In this document: positions 6,594 to 15,893 of the stretch, one piece after another | How positions within the stretch are numbered: the stretch's first letter is position 1 | Layout: each line of letters begins with the position of its first letter | Assembly: GCA_003557765.1 (NCBI GenBank) | Contig: PWNO01000280.1 | Coordinates: forward strand, 1 to 20,457 | Direction: 5' to 3' | DNA from: Bacteroidales bacterium | GTDB taxonomy: Bacteria > Bacteroidota > Bacteroidia > Bacteroidales > UBA7960 | DNA: 20,457 bases | Notes under the pieces: generated by a model | Told to the model about the DNA's origin: nothing | The model's database searches: none | The model's input: only the letters and a program-made list of their open reading frames with translations | Made by a program: the position numbers and the translations under genes

Positions 6594-7832
6594 ATGCGTA
6601 TTGTTATGCAATCCAAAAAAATCACATCGCAGCAGGCGATCGCACTGGAAGATAAGCACGGTGCACATAACTATCACCCTCTACCGGTGGTGCTTTCACG
6701 CGGCGAAGGCGTTCATGTTTGGGACGTTGAAGGGAAACGCTATTATGACTTTTTGTCGGCTTATTCAGCTGTAAATCAAGGACATTGCCACCCCAAAATC
6801 GTGGAAGCACTCATGGATCAGGCACAGAAGCTGGCCCTCACTTCCCGTGCCTTCCACAATGACATCCTGGGTCAATTTGAAAAGTTCATCACGGAGCTTT
6901 TCGGTTACGACAAGGTGCTGCCCATGAACACCGGTGCAGAGGCCGTCGAAACAGCCATCAAACTTTGCCGTAAATGGGCTTATCAGAAAAAAGGCGTTCC
7001 GGAAAACGAGGCCAAAATCGTGGTCGTGGAAAACAACTTTCATGGCCGCACGACAACCATTGTCTCTTTCTCCAATGATCCTGACGGATACGGTGATTAT
7101 GGCCCTTATACTCCTGGTTTTATCCGCATACCCTACAACGACACAGCAGCACTGGAAGAAGCGCTTAAAGACCCCAATGTAGCTGGCTTCCTCTTTGAAC
7201 CTATCCAGGGTGAAGCAGGCGTCTTTGTGCCTGATTGTGGCTATCTGAAGAAGACATTCGACCTTTGCAAACAACACAATGTGCTGTACATTGCCGATGA
7301 AATCCAGACAGGAATCGCGCGCACAGGTAAAATGCTTGCCTGTGACCATGAGAATGTGCGGCCCGACGTGGTCATCCTGGGTAAAGCCATTAGTGGTGGG
7401 ATGTACCCTGTATCTGCGGTACTTGCTGACGATGACGTGATGCTGGTCATCAAACCTGGACAGCACGGCTCTACCTTTGGCGGAAACCCCGTAGCAGCCA
7501 GGGTGGCCATGGCAGCCCTCCAGGTCGTTCAGGATGAAAAACTGGCTGAACGTGCTGAAAAGCTCGGGGAGATCCTCAGAAAAGAACTCAGGGCCATCGA
7601 CTCCGACATGCTCACACTCGTCAGAGGAAAAGGCCTGCTCAACGCCATTGTCATTAAACCCAAAGGAGATAAGCAAGCCATCGACGTCTGCCATAAAATG
7701 GCCGAACTTGGCCTGCTTGCTAAACCCACCCATGGCGACAAAATCCGCTTTGCACCACCTTTGGTCATTACTGAAGAACAACTGAAAGAATGTGTTGGCA
7801 TCATCAAAGAAGCGATTAAATCATTCGAGTAA
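6594..7832 (+). CDS. rocD: ornithine aminotransferase
   Basis: A PLP-dependent class III aminotransferase that converts L-ornithine and 2-oxoglutarate to glutamate-5-semialdehyde and glutamate, linking arginine and proline metabolism. In its 412 residues are [18 protein letters not shown] (50-67), the phosphate-binding [12 protein letters not shown] (112-123), NNFHGRTT (147-154), the PLP aspartate in [14 protein letters not shown] (233-246), the Schiff-base lysine in [11 protein letters not shown] (K264) and HGSTFGGNP (288-296). The YSAVNQGH and FHGR context fits ornithine rather than acetylornithine aminotransferases. A second ATG four codons downstream (6606) could be the true start. It has its own promoter and a strong terminator, so it is probably monocistronic. 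Confidence 0.94.
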   Translation: MRIVMQSKKITSQQAIALEDKHGAHNYHPLPVVLSRGEGVHVWDVEGKRYYDFLSAYSAVNQGHCHPKIVEALMDQAQKLALTSRAFHNDILGQFEKFITELFGYDKVLPMNTGAEAVETAIKLCRKWAYQKKGVPENEAKIVVVENNFHGRTTTIVSFSNDPDGYGDYGPYTPGFIRIPYNDTAALEEALKDPNVAGFLFEPIQGEAGVFVPDCGYLKKTFDLCKQHNVLYIADEIQTGIARTGKMLACDHENVRPDVVILGKAISGGMYPVSAVLADDDVMLVIKPGQHGSTFGGNPVAARVAMAALQVVQDEKLAERAEKLGEILRKELRAIDSDMLTLVRGKGLLNAIVIKPKGDKQAIDVCHKMAELGLLAKPTHGDKIRFAPPLVITEEQLKECVGIIKEAIKSFE

Positions 7833-7876
7833 TGAATAGCCTGCATAATAATACAGGTTAATTCTGTACTAAGGGA

Positions 7877-7907
7877 AAAGGCGATGCCTCAGGCGTCGCC
7901 TTTTTTA
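7877..7907 (+). terminator. intrinsic terminator after rocD
   Basis: Arms AAAGGCGATGCC (7877-7888) and GGCGTCGCCTTT (7892-7903) pair over 12 bp with one G-T wobble, closed by a TCA loop. The right arm ends in a run of six T (7901-7906) followed by ATTT. Confidence 0.9.
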
Positions 7908-7990
7908 TTTGAAAAGCATACTTTATAATACAGCTTAGTGCTGTTTCAAAATTATCCCTTAAATTTACATTGCACCAAAAAGGATGGAAG

Positions 7991-8176
7991 ATGAGCAACT
8001 ATAAAAGACTCAGAAAAACCAATGACCGCATGATATTCGGCGTATGCGGCGCACTTGCAGCCTATTTTGACATGGACCCCACCCTGATGCGAATCATTTT
8101 TGTGATTCTTTTTTTCATAGGCCTTATTGGTTTGCTTTTTTATATCATCCTGGCCATTGTCATCCCATCACGATAA
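7991..8176 (+). CDS. PspC-domain membrane miniprotein
   Basis: A 61-residue protein that is essentially one PspC domain. The N-terminal half carries YKRLRKTNDRMIFGVCGALAAYFDMDPTLMR (4-34), the conserved domain signature, and the C-terminal half is one long hydrophobic helix region (IIFVILFFIGLIGLLFYIILAIVIPSR). PspC-like proteins sit in the inner membrane and in enterobacteria sense envelope stress. Stand-alone versions in Bacteroidota have no assigned role. The ATG at 7991 is chosen; a TTG seven codons upstream is in frame but unlikely. It follows the rocD terminator, so it needs its own promoter. The only hint is TAAATTTA at 7960-7967, one base off consensus. Confidence 0.88.
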   Translation: MSNYKRLRKTNDRMIFGVCGALAAYFDMDPTLMRIIFVILFFIGLIGLLFYIILAIVIPSR

Positions 8177-8208
8177 AAACGCCCCCCCTATAAATCACTG
8201 TATTTTAT

Positions 8209-8216
8209 TATATTTG
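8209..8216 (+). promoter_or_regulatory. promoter (-7 element) of the methyltransferase-peptide-radical SAM cassette
   Basis: TATATTTG matches TAnnTTTG and lies 73 bp before the methyltransferase ATG. No other good box was found between 8290 and 9123, so the three genes may share this promoter. Confidence 0.5.
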
Positions 8217-8289
8217 CAAACATATTTAGCTATTTGAATAGCTTTGATTAAAAAAACACAAACAGATATCCAGATCACAAAAAGAGACA

Positions 8290-8925
8290 ATGACGAATTA
8301 CTCAGAAAGCATAGCCAAACGTTACGACAGTCTATCAAAGGAAGACTGCTGTCTCTCCTGTGGCGGGGCCTTTTCATTCACGAACATCCAGCCAGGGAAT
8401 ATTGGTATTGACCTGGGTTGTGGCCGGGGACATGATGTATTGCGTATGGCGCTCCTGGCCGGACAAAAAGGCTTTGCCTACGGAGTTGATATCTCTGACG
8501 GGATGATGGATACGGCAAAAGATCAGGCCGAAAAGATGGGCATTGAAAACATTCTGTTTGTCAAGTCGCCGCTGGAAGCCATTGCACTGGATGATGCCAT
8601 TGCAGACGTGATCATTTCCAATTGCACCATTAACCATTCGCTCAGCCAGGGAAAAGTATGGCAGGAGATTGCCAGGCTTTTGAAGCCAGGTGGCTATTTT
8701 GTAGTGAGCGACATTTATGCCATGGAGGAGGTCCCAAAATCATTCCGCAACAACCCGGACATGGTGGCGGAATGCTGGGCTGGCGCAGTAACCAAAGAGG
8801 AATACCTGCTTAACATCAGCAATGCCGGATTAAAGGATGTCGAAGTACTGGAGGAATCAGCACCTTACGAAAAAGGACAAATAAAGGTAGCCAGCTTTAC
8901 GGTAAAAGGTAACAAGCACGCTTAA
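8290..8925 (+). CDS. ArsM-like SAM-dependent methyltransferase
   Basis: A 211-residue class I methyltransferase. The SAM site is IDLGCGRGHD (40-49) and GVDISDGMMDTA (65-76). What follows is typical of arsenite methyltransferases: ISNCTINHSLSQGKVWQEIARLLKPGGYFVVSD (109-141), then AECWAGAVTKEEYLLNISNAGLKDVEV (160-186). Cys112 and Cys162 are 50 residues apart, as are Cys174 and Cys224 of algal CmArsM as I recall them. An N-terminal CCLSC cluster (C20, C21, C24) could supply the third thiol ligand. It is shorter than usual ArsM and lacks the region between that cluster and the SAM motif. No arsR, arsB, arsC or acr3 is nearby; instead a Cys peptide and a radical SAM gene follow. It may methylate arsenic, another soft thiol-bound substrate, or the peptide. 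The family is fairly sure, the substrate is not. Confidence 0.75.
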   Translation: MTNYSESIAKRYDSLSKEDCCLSCGGAFSFTNIQPGNIGIDLGCGRGHDVLRMALLAGQKGFAYGVDISDGMMDTAKDQAEKMGIENILFVKSPLEAIALDDAIADVIISNCTINHSLSQGKVWQEIARLLKPGGYFVVSDIYAMEEVPKSFRNNPDMVAECWAGAVTKEEYLLNISNAGLKDVEVLEESAPYEKGQIKVASFTVKGNKHA

Positions 8926-8992
8926 CACCTCGCAACGAATACATCTCAAAACAGGAATCAGATTGATTCATCACGACAAAAACAATATTCCA

Positions 8993-9100
8993 ATGAAAAG
9001 CCTGATAAAAAAAGAGACAAAGGATATAAAAAAGAAGCAGGGCAGCCAGGCACAATGTTGTGCCAAGACTGCAGTTGCCCAGGCAGGTTGCCACGACTAA
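8993..9100 (+). CDS. 35-residue Cys-containing peptide, candidate RiPP precursor
   Basis: A small ORF between the methyltransferase and radical SAM genes. It starts at ATG 8993 and stops at TAA 9100. The protein has a lysine-rich, leader-like N-terminus (MKSLIKKETKDIKKKQ) and a Cys-containing C-terminus ending QCCAKTAVAQAGCHD (residues 21-35; cysteines at 22, 23 and 33). The codons (CTG, CAG, GGC, GCC, AAG) resemble those of its neighbours, and it fits cleanly between the flanking genes, 67 bp after one and 22 bp before the other. Short ORFs directly before SPASM enzymes are often their substrates. It lacks the GG motif of the common Bacteroidales precursor family. It matches no family I recognise. 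Translation is inferred. Confidence 0.6.
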   Translation: MKSLIKKETKDIKKKQGSQAQCCAKTAVAQAGCHD

Positions 9101-9122
9101 CCCCCTCCTATCTGCACCACGC

Positions 9123-10439
9123 ATGGAGCCATCCAGGCATAACATCATTTCAGCGATCAAGGATACCGGGCAGTATGTCATTGTGAACATATTGTCAGGT
9201 CATGCCGACATCATTAGCGAAGCTGAATGGCAAACGCTGCAGGACAGCCGGAAAAAATTACCGGACAGCTTCGTTGAAAAAGGCTATGTCATTGATCCGG
9301 TGAAGGAGCAGCAACAGTTTCAGATGGCCTACATTGACTTCCTGGAACAGCGCGACCAGGAGGAAGTGCAGGTGTTTTTCGTGCCCACCTACCTGTGTAA
9401 TTTTGACTGTTCCTACTGTTATCAGGCTCCCTACCTGAGTGCTCCCGACAGCCTTAACAGAGAGGTGATTGACGCTTTTTTTACATACCTCGACCGGCAC
9501 ATGCGCCCGCGCAGGCATTACATCACACTCTTTGGTGGAGAACCGCTTTTGCCTGGCCAGGCTTACCGTGAATCCATCGCATATTTTCTGAAACAGGTAA
9601 AGATTCGTGACCTTGACCTGGCCGTGGTGACCAATGGTTACCACATTCCCGAATACCTGGATTTGTTTGCTGATGTGAGCATCCGGGAGATACAGGTCAC
9701 GCTTGACGGCACCAGGGCGATGCACGATCAGAGACGCAGGCACAAGCAGGAAGGCAACAGTTTCCAACGCATTGTTGCTGCCGTTGATGATGTGATGGAT
9801 GCAGGGATGCCTGTCAACCTGCGCATGGTTGTCGACAAAGAGAATATTGGGAACATACCGGAGTTGGCCCGGTTTGCCATAGACAGGGGCTGGACAGATT
9901 CACCGCTGTTTAAGACGCAACTTGGCCGCAATTATGAATTGCACCACTGCCATAGCGGCACGTCCAAACTCTATTCGCGACTCTCCCTCTATGAAGACCT
10001 ATACAAACTCCTTCAGCAGTATCCGGAAATTATGGAGTTTCACAGGCCGGCATTCAGCATTGCTCGTTTTCTTAATGACAATGGCCGTTTGCCGGATCCC
10101 TTGTTTGATGCCTGTCCGGCCTGCAAAGGGGAATGGGCTTTCGATTATCATGGAAAGATATACAGTTGTACCGCCACTGTGGGCAAACCCGGCGAGGAAC
10201 TGGGAACCTTTCATCCGGATATCTCCCATCGGGATGACAAAATCAGGGTATGGCAGAAGCGCGATGTGCGAGCCATTGAAGCTTGCCGCAACTGCAACCT
10301 GCAGTTGGCTTGCGGTGGCGGATGTGGTGCTGTAGCCAGCAATAATGAAGGAATTGTCCTCGCGCCGGACTGCCGGCCGGTAAAAGAACTGGTCGGCCTG
10401 GGAGTAGCCCATTATTTTGATCAGGAAGCATCTCGTTGA
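9123..10439 (+). CDS. radical SAM/SPASM peptide-modifying enzyme (putative peptide maturase)
   Basis: A 438-residue protein from ATG 9123. An in-frame GTG at 9060 would overlap the peptide gene. The N-terminal ~85 residues (GQYVIVNILSGHADIISEAEW) resemble the substrate-handling region of peptide maturases. The radical SAM cluster motif is LCNFDCSYCYQ (C92, C96, C99; CX3CX2C), followed by the SAM-contacting FGGEP (137-141) and VTNGY (169-173). The C-terminus is a canonical SPASM domain: C334-X9-G-X4-C349, then C388-X2-C391-X5-C397-X3-C401, then C417, with C331 as an extra cysteine. SPASM domains bind auxiliary Fe-S clusters and mark enzymes that modify peptides or proteins (PqqE, AlbA, anSME). 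The likely reaction is a thioether or other crosslink in the upstream peptide. The fold is secure, the substrate is inferred from position. Confidence 0.9.
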   Translation: MEPSRHNIISAIKDTGQYVIVNILSGHADIISEAEWQTLQDSRKKLPDSFVEKGYVIDPVKEQQQFQMAYIDFLEQRDQEEVQVFFVPTYLCNFDCSYCYQAPYLSAPDSLNREVIDAFFTYLDRHMRPRRHYITLFGGEPLLPGQAYRESIAYFLKQVKIRDLDLAVVTNGYHIPEYLDLFADVSIREIQVTLDGTRAMHDQRRRHKQEGNSFQRIVAAVDDVMDAGMPVNLRMVVDKENIGNIPELARFAIDRGWTDSPLFKTQLGRNYELHHCHSGTSKLYSRLSLYEDLYKLLQQYPEIMEFHRPAFSIARFLNDNGRLPDPLFDACPACKGEWAFDYHGKIYSCTATVGKPGEELGTFHPDISHRDDKIRVWQKRDVRAIEACRNCNLQLACGGGCGAVASNNEGIVLAPDCRPVKELVGLGVAHYFDQEASR

Positions 10440-10462
10440 CCATTCGCCTCCCCCTTTTTTCT

Positions 10463-10470
10463 TATTTTTG
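10463..10470 (+). promoter_or_regulatory. candidate promoter (-7 element) before the DUF6452-like gene
   Basis: TATTTTTG matches TAnnTTTG but ends only 4 bp before the ATG at 10475, so transcripts would be leaderless or nearly so. A TTG at 10436-10438 is 24 bp upstream, slightly beyond the usual spacing. Confidence 0.4.
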
Positions 10471-10474
10471 CGGC

Positions 10475-10993
10475 ATGAAAGTCCTGAGCACATATTCCTT
10501 TTTCACCAGACGCATCTTGTGGCTTGTTGCCATATGCCTGACCATTTTGCTGTCCGCATGCGATGATGACGATGTGTGCGAAGAAATCACGGCCAACAAC
10601 CTGCGCGTCGGCTTTTATCAGGTCGGACAGGAAGATGCGCAGAGCTGGGCTACCGTTGACTCCCTGATGGTGCATAGCCTCGAAAAGCCCGATGACCCTG
10701 TGCATGACACCCTCTATACCGTGTCAAGCCTGGAATTGCCTCTGAATATCCATGCCAGCAGTTGTGTATTTGTGATTGACTTTTTCCATGCCAAAGACAC
10801 CCTATGGCTGTATTACAATAAAGAAACACACCTGATTTCAGTCGAATGTGGCTTTACGGTGTTTTTTAATATACAAGAGGTTGAATATACCAACCATTAT
10901 GTTGAGGGCCTTTCCCTTGAAATGCCTGAAGTAACAAACACTTTGGATGAACATATTCAAATATTTGTTCCTGATACCATTCCTGGCAATTAG
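10475..10993 (+). CDS. DUF6452-like lipoprotein
   Basis: A 172-residue exported protein. The N-terminus has basic residues, a hydrophobic core (ILWLVAICLTILL) and a lipobox LLSAC (Cys at about residue 31) followed by DDDDVC. It is therefore likely a lipoprotein processed by signal peptidase II, and the acidic residues after the Cys fit export to the periplasm or outer membrane. The rest is beta-rich and includes a second and third Cys pair (SSCVFVIDF, SVECGFTVFF). I recognise it as resembling DUF6452 of Bacteroidota, and the DUF6048-like gene that follows supports this. The ATG at 10475 is preferred over an in-frame TTG at 10436. The next gene overlaps it by 47 bp, so the two are surely co-transcribed. 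The function is unknown. Confidence 0.75.
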   Translation: MKVLSTYSFFTRRILWLVAICLTILLSACDDDDVCEEITANNLRVGFYQVGQEDAQSWATVDSLMVHSLEKPDDPVHDTLYTVSSLELPLNIHASSCVFVIDFFHAKDTLWLYYNKETHLISVECGFTVFFNIQEVEYTNHYVEGLSLEMPEVTNTLDEHIQIFVPDTIPGN

Positions 10994-11606
10994 CCAGGTT
11001 GGAATGACAGAAGAAGTGAATGACACACTATTCGTGCCATCGGTGCGGCTTGGTATCGATATATCCGGTTTTGCCCGCCACCTGATTGAACCGGAAACCA
11101 TCACCGGCGAGATCACGCTTGATGTGGAGTGGCGCAAAAGCCATTTTTTTGCAATAGAAGCCGGCCTGTTGGAGGTAGATGTGGAAAAGGAAACCCATGT
11201 CTATCAGGCTGATGGATATTTTATCAGGATTGGTGCCGACTTCAACATCCTGGAGCGCAACCCCGACAGCCCCAACGATGTTTTGCTGGCATCCCTGCGA
11301 TATGGATATGGAAAACTGGAACATGAAGCTCCCTTTGTTTTAATACCGTCACCCTATTGGGGGGCACGTGAAACTGTCATTCCAGCTGAAAGCTACCAGG
11401 CACATTGGTTGGAAGCCGGCATAGGACTCAAAACCGAAATATGGAACAATATCTTCCTGGGATGGAGCCTGCGCGGCAGGTTGATGATATCCGATACGTC
11501 AGCACCCGCTATGGACCCCTATTTCATCAGCGGCTTTGGCAAATCAGGAAACAATACAAGCCTTTCGTTTCACTACCAGCTCATGTACCGGCTACCCCTG
11601 CGCTGA
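10947..11606 (+). CDS. DUF6048-like exported protein
   Basis: A 219-residue protein starting inside the lipoprotein gene in another frame (47-bp overlap). The first ~17 residues (MNIFKYLFLIPFLAISQ) form a short signal peptide. The mature part alternates polar and hydrophobic residues and contains outer-membrane-style strands (FIRIGADFNIL, LLASLRYGYGKL, WLEAGIGLKTEIWNNIFLGWSLRGRLMIS). It ends in NTSLSFHYQLMYRLPLR, as in small outer-membrane beta-barrels. I recognise it as DUF6048-like, a family found in Bacteroidota. It probably works with the adjacent lipoprotein at the outer membrane. The biochemical role is unknown. Confidence 0.78.
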   Translation: MNIFKYLFLIPFLAISQVGMTEEVNDTLFVPSVRLGIDISGFARHLIEPETITGEITLDVEWRKSHFFAIEAGLLEVDVEKETHVYQADGYFIRIGADFNILERNPDSPNDVLLASLRYGYGKLEHEAPFVLIPSPYWGARETVIPAESYQAHWLEAGIGLKTEIWNNIFLGWSLRGRLMISDTSAPAMDPYFISGFGKSGNNTSLSFHYQLMYRLPLR

Positions 11607-11919
11607 ATACCAGCTTCCCATTTCACCACCTGTATAATCAAATCAAAAACTTAGCGGAAACTGGTGTCATGCTTTCCAAAAATGACAAAATCGCAGCCCT
11701 TTTTGCCAGGAAATGATGATCTCTCCTGCAAGCGGCGCATTCCACATACGGGCTTATCTCCCTTAGTGTCTGCCATAAAAATGATATCAGATGTCATACC
11801 CATGCTGATCACAGTGTTCATGGCATCATCGCTTGCTTTTCTTTTGATAAACAAAAAATTATTCATAACTTGTGGGTCAAAACATGCGCGCCATCTGATT
11901 GCTCACCAAACATTTCGAC
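11607..11919. other. 313-bp gap before the universal stress gene
   Basis: No recognisable gene or exact TAnnTTTG box lies on the plus strand. A minus-strand ORF (11651-11866) fills much of the gap and is listed separately. Plus-strand short ORFs, including a hydrophobic one beginning near 11780 that overlaps the stress gene by about 50 bp, look like chance. No terminator for the preceding gene is visible. Confidence 0.5.
11651..11866 (-). CDS. possible small hypothetical protein (71 residues)
   Basis: An ATG-started minus-strand ORF between two rightward genes. Its codons show more of the purine-any-pyrimidine pattern than chance would give (about 26 of 71 by my count). It includes runs such as GAT GAT GCC, AAC ACT and GAT ATC ATT, and so may be translated. 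The protein is soluble-looking, with four- to five-residue hydrophobic patches (FLFI, DIIFM, DFVIF) and basic stretches (IKRK, MRRLQER). It has no motif I recognise and no clear promoter. It may equally be a gene remnant or a chance ORF. Confidence 0.25.
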   Translation of the reverse strand: MNNFLFIKRKASDDAMNTVISMGMTSDIIFMADTKGDKPVCGMRRLQERSSFPGKKGCDFVIFGKHDTSFR

Positions 11920-12771
11920 ATGGACAACGCCAATCAACCTATCGTACTGGCCACCACAGACTTTACTGAAATCAGTGACTTCGCCATAGATCATGCCGCA
12001 ACCATGGCAAAGATGCTTAACGGAAAAGTGCTTCTCTTGCATGTGATTGACAAGTACACGCGCAGGATGCTCAAGCGCGAAGGAAAACCTGAAAGCTACA
12101 TAACCGAAAAACTGGAAGGCATCGCTGAGAAGCTTAAGAAAAGCCATGGTGTGGAAAGCATTGTCGTCGTTAAACGAGGAAAGATTTTTCAGGTTATTGC
12201 AGAAGTTGGCAAAGCTTACGATGCCCTGCTGCATTTCCTTGGTACACATGGCAAAAAGGGCATTCAGTGGATTGTGGGCAGTTTTGCCCTGAAGGTGGTT
12301 AAGAAATCACCGGTGCCCGTTGTTGTCATTCAAAAGCCGGCCGGTAACATAAACTACAGGCATATTGTGTATCCGCTTGATCCATTGCCGGGTTCCAAAC
12401 AGAAGGTAAAATGGGCAAAAATCCTGCACCGTGCTGCCGGCTCACATTTTGATATCTTTATCGACAATTACGGCGATGGTCCTACGGACCGGAAGCTCAG
12501 GGCCGACCTGAAACAGATTTGCGAGATCCTTGATCACCATAACATCCCTTATAAGACGCATTGTGCCAAGCCCAGCGGTTCTTTTGGTCTTCAGGTAGTG
12601 GAGTTTGCCAAACAACAGCAGTCAGATGCCATCATGATCACCTCCGACCCGGATAAGCTGACTTGTAATCCATTCAACAAAGAAGAAGAAAGGGTCATGT
12701 ACAACAAGGAAAAGATCCCGGTGATGTTCATCAACTCCAAAAACCTGAGTTTGCTCATCGGCGGACCGTAA
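11920..12771 (+). CDS. universal stress protein, two Usp domains
   Basis: A 283-residue cytoplasmic protein with two tandem UspA-like domains. Domain 1 (~6-138) is canonical: PIVLATTDFTEISDFAIDHAA, VLLLHVID, and the nucleotide-loop-like GTHGKKGIQWIVGS (108-121) followed by VPVVVIQKP. Domain 2 (~147-275) begins YRHIVYPLDPLP, keeps the SDAIMI and IPVMFINSK strands, and lacks the glycine nucleotide loop. It is therefore probably degenerate. Such tandem proteins respond to stress or starvation and often bind ATP. The ATG at 11920 is preferred to the in-frame TTG at 11899 because the Usp fold begins just after it. It ends with its own terminator, so it is a single-gene unit. Confidence 0.88.
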   Translation: MDNANQPIVLATTDFTEISDFAIDHAATMAKMLNGKVLLLHVIDKYTRRMLKREGKPESYITEKLEGIAEKLKKSHGVESIVVVKRGKIFQVIAEVGKAYDALLHFLGTHGKKGIQWIVGSFALKVVKKSPVPVVVIQKPAGNINYRHIVYPLDPLPGSKQKVKWAKILHRAAGSHFDIFIDNYGDGPTDRKLRADLKQICEILDHHNIPYKTHCAKPSGSFGLQVVEFAKQQQSDAIMITSDPDKLTCNPFNKEEERVMYNKEKIPVMFINSKNLSLLIGGP

Positions 12772-12831
12772 TGCCAGGCTGAGGCATGATCAGGAAGTCA
12801 AGGGATTCGTGCCTTTGCAGGATGAAAAACA

Positions 12832-12862
12832 AAAAATGCCGGATCGACACCGGCATTTTTTT
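12832..12862 (+). terminator. intrinsic terminator after the universal stress gene
   Basis: A perfect 11-bp stem, AAAAATGCCGG (12832-12842) and CCGGCATTTTT (12850-12860), has a 7-nt loop and ends in a T run. The symmetrical A and T runs mean it could act in both directions. Confidence 0.9.
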
Positions 12863-12889
12863 ATATTTACCCGGTAAAGTAAATCATAG

Positions 12890-15590
<2,701 letters not shown>

Positions 15591-15893
15591 TGACATAAGC
15601 ATGTTGTTTTTTATGTGGAACATCCTGAGGGTCTGCCATCAGCCCGGTGCGAAGATACGGAAAATGCCCGTCATGCCATGCCATTTGCAAATGCCTCGAT
15701 TTTTTAAACGGGCCACAAGTCTGATTTTCACTTTTGGTGCCAGATACCCCTTCACTTGCACCATGTTACCCGGCAATTGACCAGTTATGTTGCATTCCTG
15801 TGATTTATCGTACCTTTGAAGGCAAGGCACTGGCTATCGCGTGTTGGCATCTTACGCTGCAGGCAGTCATCAAGCCGATAAGATCTATGCAAC
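15591..15893. other. 303-bp divergent intergenic region
   Basis: Separates lolD (-) from the FAD/Fe-S dehydrogenase gene (+). It contains a full rightward promoter, a near-consensus leftward -7 box at 15650-15657, and a 12-bp palindrome CATTTGCAAATG at 15682-15693 that could be an operator. A minus-strand ORF ending at 15639 (GTG or internal ATG start) was seen but not accepted as a gene. Confidence 0.5.
15790..15818 (+). promoter_or_regulatory. Bacteroidota-type promoter of the FAD/Fe-S dehydrogenase gene
   Basis: TTG at 15790-15792 and TACCTTTG at 15811-15818 are 18 bp apart, a good match to the -33/-7 arrangement. The predicted leader is about 70 nt. Confidence 0.65.

Noticed and set aside
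6765..7781. 338-codon open frame antisense to rocD
   Set aside because: It is a shadow of a highly conserved gene, and its product has no recognisable domain.
9060..9122. GTG start extending the radical SAM protein by 21 residues
   Set aside because: It would overlap the small peptide ORF, and the added Pro/Arg-rich residues do not resemble maturase N-termini.
11780..11969. Short hydrophobic plus-strand ORF upstream of the universal stress gene
   Set aside because: It overlaps the stress gene by about 50 bp, and its second half is that gene read out of frame; no promoter or family match.
15639..15830. Minus-strand 63-codon ORF between lolD and the dehydrogenase gene
   Set aside because: It has a GTG start within the dehydrogenase promoter region, weak codon pattern and no recognisable motif.
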